NCBI GenBank assembly: GCA_963921425.1
Contig: OY992836.1
Span: 1,627,825 to 1,691,824 of the forward strand
Source: Dryas octopetala
Lineage: Eukaryota; Streptophyta; Magnoliopsida; Rosales; Rosaceae
Reading direction: 5' to 3'
Length of the DNA: 64,000 nucleotides
In this document: positions 57,363-64,000 of the stretch, piece by piece
How positions within the stretch are numbered: the stretch's first letter is position 1
Layout of the letters: every line of letters starts with the position of its first letter
Program-made: the position numbers and the translations under genes
The notes under the pieces: generated by a model
The model's database searches: none
What the model was told of the DNA's origin: nothing
The model's input: only the letters and a program-made list of their open reading frames with translations

Positions 57363-59358
57363 GTCTTACTCGAATCCGAAGGAGGAGTCTTGCGCTTGGC
57401 CAAAACTTTTGCTTTCTTGTTTTTCACAGGGGGGGCATCCGAAAAATCTTCATCCGAGGTGCCCAAAGGAGGGGCTAACGAAATAAAGGTCAACAGTTTA
57501 TTTTTTGTCTAAGTATATATGACGGTATAAGTTGAACATAAAGAAGTGAGGCAAACCTTGGGGCCGAGTTTTGCGGCTCACTTGGCCACGAGGAGGTACG
57601 GCAACAAAAGAATCTTCTGGCTCTGACTCGCTAGTTTCTTCATACTCTTGGGTATCGGCCTCGCCATCTACAAAGGAGAACATAAACGGTGAGTATAGAT
57701 ATAAATGGTCAAGTATCAAAGGAGTCAAGTAAAATGAAATGATGAATACCAGAGGGTTGGCCCACGACCACCTTTTGGGCTAACTTGGATTTGGCCATCT
57801 TTACACAGTTGGCCGACATGGGACAACCATCAAATAAAGATGTGGCCCGCTCAACGTCTGGCAGAAGGAACCAAGAACGAACAAACGTTTCCCACCATGC
57901 CACAAAGTGGGGTGTGGCCGAAAAATCTACTGCCAATGGGGGAGCTTTAAACCCGGCCAATAATTCCCCGTTTAGTGTATCGAGGGTCTTGCATTTCTCT
58001 ACTTCTTTGAACTCACTCCTACTTGAGTCACACTTGTTGCGAGAAGGCATATAAGGAGCAGGGATGGTTTGGGTAAAACCAAATTGGCGGCTGACGGCCG
58101 ACGTCCAATACAACTCACAACCACAAGAGTGGACAGACTTTAGGCTAACAATGAACCCATAAGCCAAGTCTCGGGTGACAAGAATGCTACCCCATAAGCT
58201 TTTGTAATCATCCCACGAGTCTTTCGGGGCAGCCGGACTAGGTGGATCCAACAACTCCAAGAAGCGAGGATGTCGGCGTCGGAGACAAACGGCAAATTCA
58301 TCCGGGGAACGACTCTCCAAGTTGTAAAATATGGAAAAGTAGTCCTCAACCTTTAGGCCAAGAATGGGGAGAGTAAGAAGTCCTTCACCTAAAACTTTGT
58401 GAGAAGAATGAACCACATCAAGAGGACCCGTTTGAGGAAAATAAACTTGGAGCCATAATTGAAAAAGCCATATTGGCCCCGAAGTTCGATGGTCCATGGG
58501 CTCGTTGTTGGCTATCTTCCAAAGACCGCGGTAGAGGTGGGAAAGCACAATAGGGCCAAGAGCTACGGGAATGCCGGTGGCCAACAATTCGGCCAAAGAT
58601 TGGGACTCCGTGGTCATCATACCGCTACCCGTGCAAAAGATATATTTGCACAACCAAACTTGCAAAAATGCAACATGTTCCTTGGTAGAGATGGTCTTGG
58701 AAGCTTTGACATTGGTCTTTACAAATGTCACATAATTCCTAGCTTTTTTACTTGAGTAGTCGAGTTTTTCTTTGTTTTTGGGGAGTGTTGCCGCGCTAAT
58801 ATTTGCACCGTATGGCCGAAAACCCGCAATAGCGGCCAAGTCCAAGAGGGTGGGTGTCATCATCCCAAACCGTAATCTCAAAGTGTTGGTGGAGGTGGAC
58901 CAAAAACATAGGGCGGCCGAAATTAGTGCCCGATCACACTCAAAACGGCCATGGTAGCAAAGCTTCAATGCATCATATATCCCACTTTGAAACCATAGTG
59001 GCTTGCAAGTCTTCTCTAGTCTCTTAAACCAACGATTCCAATCCATGTCCGGAACCCCATTTGTTTCCTTCGGCTTCATAGGCGATGGCCAACATTTAAA
59101 TGGCCTAGTTGCTTCCCACCCTTGCCAATCAAGAGATTCATGGCAAAAAATAGGAAGGTCTTCTTCCGGAGATGGCATGACCTCGGCAACAATGTTAGGA
59201 ATAGAGCCATGAAAATGAGGGCCGAGGGTGAAAGTCATGACCTCGGGTGCGGCGTCGGGGTCGATAGGATCATAAGGCTCATTTGAGTAAGCATTAACAT
59301 CCTTCTTGAGAGCTTCATGAAGTTTCTTATGATATGCTTTGATAGCCTTTACATCCAT
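55089..59358 (-). CDS. Antisense plant mobile domain protein, 11 inferred exons
   Basis: From the ATG at 59358 the first exon runs to about 57750 and encodes a plant mobile domain (PMD, aminotransferase-like family of MAIN/MAIL proteins): YHGRFECDRALISAALCFWS, LRFGMMTPTLLDLAAIAGF. Ten more exons with GT...AG borders follow: 57557-57667, 57370-57474, 57183-57293, 57010-57113, 56691-56822, 56466-56624, about 56191-56355, 56005-56112, 55807-55932 and 55089-55733. I checked phase at every junction; the joined frame stays open for about 1,124 codons. Exons 2-4 are similar acidic/basic modules (SDEDFSDAPP type), perhaps internal duplications. The last exon is rich in heptad-like helix (coiled coil). 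Host PMD proteins act in the nucleus in gene and transposon silencing. Extra antisense ORFs are known in Tat elements; an intact many-exon one is unusual. An RNA intermediate of the element keeps these introns because they are antisense. Confidence 0.82.
56400..56433 (+). repeat. A run in intron 7 of the antisense gene
   Basis: A run of about 34 A (T on the gene strand) lies downstream of exon 8 in the intron before exon 7's partner; a second run of about 30 A lies at 57329-57358 within intron 3. On the gene strand they are T runs, near acceptor sites in the second case. Confidence 0.7.
56823..57009 (-). promoter_or_regulatory. Intron 5 of the antisense gene with clustered TTGGCC motifs
   Basis: Between 56880 and 56995 seven GGCC words occur in contexts like TTGGCCAATATTGGCCG. 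This resembles the 16-bp repeat of the LTRs. Density far exceeds chance for an AT-rich intron. A regulatory role is inference. Confidence 0.5.
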
Positions 59359-59859
59359 GGTGCGCTTGAAGACAAGAAAAACCCAAAAATAAGGAACTTG
59401 ATGTCACTGGAGCAAAACGACAAACACGTGGCGCGCACACCTTCAAGTACCTAGAACAAGCCAATCATGGCATCCTATAAACCCAAATCCACAAAGAGTG
59501 CATCAATTTAAGTCACAAAATCAAGTTCAAGACCAATTTCAAGTAAGCATTTATTAGAGATTAAAGGAAAATTGAAGAATTTTGACAATTCAAGAGGAGG
59601 AAATAGCTTGAGTTGGGTAAAGTGATGTACCTTGCATTGGTTGGGGGGAAAAGATTTCTTGCAAGAATGTTGCAGCAATTTGGTTAGGAAGCCATGGATT
59701 TGTAGTACCCATGAATTTGTAGGGCCATGGTGAGAAAGATAAAATAAAATAAAATAAAAGAAGATGGGAGGTGGTACTGCTGCAGCTATCGGGTCTTGAA
59801 GCAAAAAGGCAAGGTTGGTTGGTTTCTCTTAGTTTTAGGCGTGAATATATGTGGTCTTC
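59359..59859 (-). promoter_or_regulatory. Upstream region of the antisense gene
   Basis: About 0.5 kb between the start of the antisense gene and the RING fragment. It must contain any promoter of the antisense gene, but no clear TATA box stands out; repeated AAATA near 59740 is the only candidate. Confidence 0.4.
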
Positions 59860-60153
59860 ATGTATACAAGTGACCAAACAAATAATGATCAGAGTGGGTG
59901 TGCAATTTGCCTGGACGATTTTGAGGGTAGTAACGTGTGTAGGATGCTTGACAACTGTAAGCATACGTATCACAAAGAACGCATTGATCGTTGGCTAACC
60001 AAGGATGACCATTGTCCGCTTTGTCGTGGTCTTGTTTTGGGTCTGCCTATCACACTTCAGAATCTAATCTTGCTTTGTAGTGGTCTTGCTTTAGGCGTGA
60101 ATATATATATATATATATATGTATATGTATGCTTATGTAAAGAGAAGCAATGA
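59860..60153 (+). pseudogene. Captured RING-H2 finger fragment
   Basis: The plus strand encodes CAICLDDFEG, DNCKHTYHKERIDRWL and CPLCRG, a RING-H2 zinc finger of a ubiquitin ligase, at about 59896-60020. Seven of eight zinc ligands are present; the sixth is Arg (HKERID where the family has Cys). Upstream and downstream parts of such a ligase are missing and the frame runs into a TA repeat. The 15-base word TTTAGGCGTGAATAT occurs on both sides, at about 59834 and 60090, suggesting a duplication or filler event at capture. Function as a ligase is doubtful. Confidence 0.8.
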
Positions 60154-60638
60154 AGTCTTGTGGCTGACATGGGTGCAAGGAGTGTTTAAACATTGGCCAA
60201 TAAAAAATGGCCTTGCAGCAAAAATATCTCTTTTGAGTTGATGTTTCTTAAGCCAAGTAAATAAGTACATCTACAGCATGACAAATTGTTTTGGTTTCTT
60301 AAGATGCCTTGTTTGTTATTTCGCTATCTAGATATCAACGTCAACCATCATCAATTTTCCTTCTTAGCTAAGGAATGAATGAACTACCAAGAAGACAAAA
60401 TAGTGGCTTAGTTACAGATTCTATATATATATATATATATATATATGTATTTTGTTATACATATATAGTAACTATAGTTGGATATACATGCATTAATATA
60501 TATTACCCTTTATATATTAATATGGATATGTTGTATTAGCCAACTCTTGGCTATTATGTGAGGCTATGCTCCTCCAAATTTTTTGGCCAAAAAATAAAAT
60601 ATGGGCCAAAGTTGCCCACAATTCTTATAGGCCAATAC

Positions 60639-60674
<36 letters not shown>

Positions 60675-60778
60675 CCACATTTTTTTTTATAGGCCAATTA
60701 AATGATAATGGCCATTCTCGGCGTGCAAGAGAAAGAAAAACTAAAACTTTATAGTCTCAAATTGCTTAGACTATAAAG
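60154..60778. other. Non-coding region before the polypurine tract
   Basis: It contains TA repeats near 60104-60122 and 60423-60447, an A run at about 60641-60662, and several TGGCC words. No gene is visible. Confidence 0.65.
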
Positions 60779-60791
60779 CTTGGGGGGCAAA
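60779..60791 (+). promoter_or_regulatory. Polypurine tract of the Tat-type element
   Basis: CTTGGGGGGCAAA directly precedes the 3' LTR start TGTTTGTACCC. Confidence 0.75.
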
Positions 60792-62293
60792 TGTTTGTAC
60801 CCAAAAATGACACTTGGGTTATTATTGGCCATTTCTCACATTGGCCATTTCTCATATTGGCCATTTCTCACATTGGCCATTTTTCATATTGGCCATTTCT
60901 CATATTGGCCATTTTTCACATTGGCCATTTTTCACATTGGCCATTTCTCATATTGGCCATTTCTCACATTGGCCATTTTTTCATATTGGCCATTTCTCAC
61001 ATTGGCCATTTCTCATATTGGCCATTTTTTCATATTGGCCATTTTTCATATTGGCCATTTTCGTGTAGTGGCTAAGAATATTTTCTTGGCCCATATACTC
61101 TTATTTGGTGGCTAACTTACTTTGGGGCCAATGGGTGTTTTAACCCACTCCTCTTTAAATTGTGGTTTAAGGGCCAATAATTGTTTAAAGACTACTAGCC
61201 AATAGGGCCCACGACCCAAAAGAAATTTTTAAGGCCAGTAATGAGACTATAAAATAGATGAACCCGTCTCAATAAAGGGGCCGGTAGAGATTTCCACGGC
61301 CCATTCGCATAATCAACTCTGAAAAATAAGTCCAAAATTGCTAGGAAGCCAAATCAAGCAATGAGTCCAACTTTGGAAATAATTCGGAAAGTTTTAAGTC
61401 ACCTAGATGGACAAGGACTCAATACGATCAAGTAAAGGAATCCTACTATGGAAAGAATTTCAATCCTCATCAATAACAGAACTTGGCCGCCAAGAAGAAA
61501 TCTCAGAAGTTCGAGTCCTACTAGGAGAAGGAAGATGATTTCGGGCCAGGAAATGGCCCATTATCTAGGGTTGTATCCTAGCACCCTTATAAATAGAAGC
61601 ATTCGAGAGAAGAGACAGACATTCAGCATCCAATACACCCAGATACTCAAATCTCAAGAATCTCTCAAAGTTCTTTTGCTTTCAATTTCTTTTTAGTTGC
61701 TACCATTCGAGTTGCTTTTAGGTTTCTCATAACTTTAGTCTCAAGATCATTAGGTTTGTAGCTCTGCCATTGCCTTCACAAGGATTGTGGTATCGATTTA
61801 TTTTATGCACTTTAGTTTCATGCAATTGGATCGTTTCTATTTTAATTCTTGTTCAAGTTCTTTACTCAATACATAAATGTTTATTTTGTTTATTGTTCTT
61901 TTTAATATTGAAGTTGATTTAGTTGGCAATAATAGCGTTGAGTTTCAGTATAATTTTATCGTCCATAGTTTCTTTTATCTTTTTGGCCAATTTCATCATT
62001 GCATTCACGAATTCAACAACACTGTTCTAAGGAGGCCGAGACGCGACTCGGACTCCGATTCCGACTAAAGCCTTGTCCCCGAGGCTAGAAAAGAATCCAG
62101 GCCAAGAGTGGTTCCTAGCTTGGCCGCACAATCGTTAGATTGGATTTCAGATTTAAGCGCAAAACCCCAACATTATCATCCCAATTTCTATTGTGGCCTA
62201 GTCTGAGGCCCAATAGTGGCACGCCCCGCACAATCACATCCAAACGGACCAAAAATCACTTTTGGCCAACCTTGGCTAAAAAACTAGTGAACA
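60792..62293 (+). repeat. 3' LTR of the Tat-type element
   Basis: It matches the 5' LTR apart from the 16-bp array, which has 15 units (about 60825-61066) instead of 11. TATA box at 61588-61596. It is followed by the target duplication CCGTG and the rest of hairpin unit 5. Confidence 0.95.
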
Positions 62294-62298
62294 CCGTG

Positions 62299-63205
62299 CA
62301 TCAATTCGCTTTGCACGGGAAGTGGCGAGCGATTTACAGTTTGTGGAGTGAGGTTTCAATTGTGAAGTATTTTGAGAGTATCAATCGTTCTTCAGAGGTC
62401 ATTACAGTATTGAGATGATTTAAAGAATGGATTTGAGAAATAGTTTTAAAGTTGGAGGTTTCCAAAGAGCGACGTGAGTGAAATTAGATAGTTTGTTTTG
62501 TTGCTTTGAGTGCTTGTGTGCATATCTTTGCTAGGATTCGGTTTGGCTAGGACTTGGTAAAGTCTAGGCTTGAATCGAGAATGGAAGTGATGGTAATTAT
62601 GATTTGAGGTTATAAATTAAGACGGGAATGATTTGAGGTTATAAATTAAGACGGGAATGATTTGAGGTTGAGGTTAATAGTTGATGACTAAGTAATTGAC
62701 TTGCAGAATGATTATTATTATTTGTGGAATTTGATGTGAATATGAGGAACTATTGTTTATCTTGATGCTTGGATGATTGGCGATGAAATTGTTTTGTGAT
62801 TGAGTGATTATGGATATTCTTGTGGATTATTTTTTAGTATGGGAATTGAGAATATTATTGAGGATAATTATTATTACGTCATTTCACTCATACGAGGTCT
62901 AGTGAGCTTACCGGGTTGTTTGTTTGAATGACCCGGTGTACCATGGACATGGTGCAGTGTGGTTGTAGTTGTTTTGCAGGTTAAGTAGGCTGAGGAGGCA
63001 GTGAGGAGAAGTCGAGGCAGTGGGACCCATTTTAATTTGATTTAACTGATTTTATACAGTGAATTTTACATAAATGTTTTAGGCTCACACTCTGATTTAT
63101 CAAATGTATTTATTTATTATGTTAAGCGCATGACTCATTCTTTGAAAAGAGGTTTAAATGTCAAAGTTTCAATGTATTTATGGGCCCGAGATTCGGGGCG
63201 TTACA
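62299..63205 (+). repeat. Right end of the probable solo LTR
   Basis: It begins in hairpin unit 5 (to about 62335). A 27-bp word (GGTTATAAATTAAGACGGGA type) is repeated near 62607-62660. It ends in GGCGTTACA before the duplication GTCAT. No coding sequence is visible. Confidence 0.7.
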
Positions 63206-63353
63206 GTCATCATTATAAATTTTATCATCCAAATAAAAATTATTGTTCAACAAAATCCATCATCTAATAATTGGACCAAAATAAATGACAGAAGTAAATA
63301 ACACAATAATCCTTAAGAAAAATGACAATTAATAAACTAAAAGGTGAGGCACA

Positions 63354-63722
63354 TTAAACTTTCTTGCTTTTCAGCCACATAATTTGTCGATCTGATTGCT
63401 TTAATGCAACAAACATCTCTCTATTCTTCCTTTCAGTCAAGATATCTGCTGCTTTTATAAAAAGCTCCCCATCATTAACTATTTCAGCCATCCCGTCAAC
63501 AACTTCCATCACTTCCTCAATGCTACAACCAGACTTGTCTTTGTTTCTAAAAGTGCTACTCTGATTTGCTACTGCATTCATAAGAGCATCTAATTGCTTC
63601 GACTCCTTAACTCCAATTGAAGGTTTCTTATAGTCTCTTTTCCTTTTTTTCTCATTATCATGTGTTGCAATCTTAGTATTTGGGGAAAAAGTGTTTGTTT
63701 CAACTATATTCTCAAGTCCATT
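63354..63722 (-). pseudogene. C-terminal part of PIF/Harbinger ORF1 (Myb/SANT-like protein)
   Basis: The minus strand encodes KKRKRDYKKPS, a helical SIEEVMEVVDGMAEI, and the end NREMFVALKQSDRQIMWLKS. This matches in type the C-terminus of plant Myb/SANT-like proteins that PIF/Harbinger elements carry as ORF1, a DNA-binding partner of the transposase. The N-terminal DNA-binding part is cut off by the CACTA element at 63723. Confidence 0.7.
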
Positions 63723-64000
63723 CACTACAACAATGAAGTTAATAGACAACGGTAAAAAACCGTTGTCTATTTACCCAAAATTTCGTCGTCTAGGCGAGTG
63801 ACGACTATAGCATATTTAGACAACGGTAAAAACCCGTTATCTAAATGGATTAATACAACAGTTATAATTTAAAACTGTTGTCTAGTATCCACCAAAATGC
63901 ATGATATTCATCTTAAACGGTTGTGTTGAAACCAAATACACAACGTTTACAGATACAAAACTATTGTATTAGTAATGATTTGACAAAACTTATGTGCTAT
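63723..64000 (+). mobile_element. 5' end of a CACTA transposon inserted in the PIF ORF1
   Basis: CACTACAACAATGAAG at 63723 is a CACTA terminus. It is followed by repeated ACAACGGT and ACCGTTGT words, some forming hairpins (about 63747-63772 and 63819-63890), typical subterminal repeats. The element continues past the window end. Confidence 0.8.

Larger units (their letters stand above)
45527..62293 (+). mobile_element. Tat-type Ty3/gypsy retrotransposon with an antisense plant mobile domain gene
   Basis: The element is 16,767 bp long with target duplications CCGTG (45522-45526 and 62294-62298). LTRs are 45527-46964 (1,438 bp) and 60792-62293 (1,502 bp). The 64-bp difference equals four units of a 16-bp repeat (11 against 15 copies); elsewhere I saw no difference, so it is very young. 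Order on the plus strand: LTR, primer site, gag-PR, RT-RH-aRH-IN, then an antisense 11-exon gene (55089-59358), a RING-H2 fragment, polypurine tract, LTR. The second, archaeal-type RNase H between RH and IN marks the Tat/Ogre clade. Confidence 0.95.
32471..63205. mobile_element. Probable solo LTR (about 2.8 kb without its nested insertions)
   Basis: The ends are TGTGAGACC at 32471 and GGCGTTACA at 63205, with a 5-bp target duplication GTCAT (32466-32470, 63206-63210). After removal of the two nested elements, three pieces remain: 32471-34231, 45409-45526 and 62299-63205, about 2,786 bp. They show no primer site, gag or pol, so a solo LTR is the simplest reading. Notable parts are a CT repeat at 32804-32838, a GC-rich island at about 32840-33420 with open frames I do not credit, a hairpin-forming 49-bp repeat, and a 3' end with GGGCCCGAGATTCGGGGCG as in chromovirus-type LTRs. 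A full element with an internal deletion is the alternative. Confidence 0.7.
30684..63722 (-). mobile_element. PIF/Harbinger transposon, split by nested insertions
   Basis: The probable left terminus GGGTCCGTTTGGCACTGC is at 30684. A two-exon transposase (30998-32287) and an ORF1 Myb-like protein fragment (63354-63722) are both on the minus strand, as in a normal two-gene PIF/Harbinger element. They are separated by a 30.7-kb insertion (32471-63205) with a 5-bp duplication GTCAT; joined across it the two genes lie about 330 bp apart. The right part is invaded by a CACTA element at 63723, so the right terminus is not in the window. Bases 30684-30997 and 32288-32470 are non-coding. Confidence 0.8.

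Overview
This is a window of repetitive plant (angiosperm) nuclear DNA; I cannot name the species. The evidence is the repeat content: Athila-, Tat- and Tekay-type Ty3/gypsy elements with a plant tRNA-Asp primer site, PIF/Harbinger, CACTA and Mutator-like DNA transposons, and captured pieces of plant genes (homoserine kinase, tonoplast sugar transporter, a BZR1-type factor, a RING-H2 protein). I see no ordinary host gene, no tRNA or rRNA gene and nothing prokaryotic. Almost every base belongs to a mobile element, and many are nested.

Left part (1-13199, read on the minus strand). A tandem LTR-internal-LTR-internal-LTR array has a period of about 5.745 kb. Its internal regions carry one intact ORF each, which holds an acidic region and a retropepsin but no reverse transcriptase or integrase. 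The array sits inside the remnant of a related LTR (11991-13199).

Middle (13200-30683). In order: the 3' end of a CACTA transposon; a decayed Tekay-like element with the start of its 3' LTR; then plus-strand, more decayed relatives of the left array (LTR 19653-22081, broken gag-PR, LTR 26493-28165, broken gag-PR). Two foreign pieces are embedded here. One is a 1.7-kb Pack-MULE (17674-19396) with 9-bp target duplications that carries fragments of three unrelated genes. The other is a 151-bp satellite of about 17 monomers (24011-26492) that replaces the 3' tail of one retroelement.

Right part (30684-64000) is a nest. A PIF/Harbinger element (transposase 30998-32287, Myb-like ORF1 63354-63722, both minus) is split by a probable solo LTR (32471-63205, duplication GTCAT). 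That LTR holds a 49-bp hairpin-forming tandem repeat in which two young elements landed separately. The first is an 11.2-kb Athila-type element (34232-45403, minus, duplication ATGGC) with nearly identical LTRs but a broken gag. The second is a 16.8-kb Tat-type element (45527-62293, plus, duplication CCGTG) whose LTRs seem to differ only in repeat number. A CACTA transposon starts at 63723 inside the PIF ORF1.

The Tat element is the most remarkable object. Besides open gag-PR and pol frames with dual RNase H domains, it carries on the opposite strand an apparently intact 11-exon gene of about 1,124 codons for a plant mobile domain protein, then a captured RING-H2 fragment, and it is studded with TTGGCCA motifs in its LTRs and in an intron of the antisense gene. 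The Athila element and the protease-only family share related LTRs, primer site and polypurine tract, so the former is a plausible source of enzymes for the latter.
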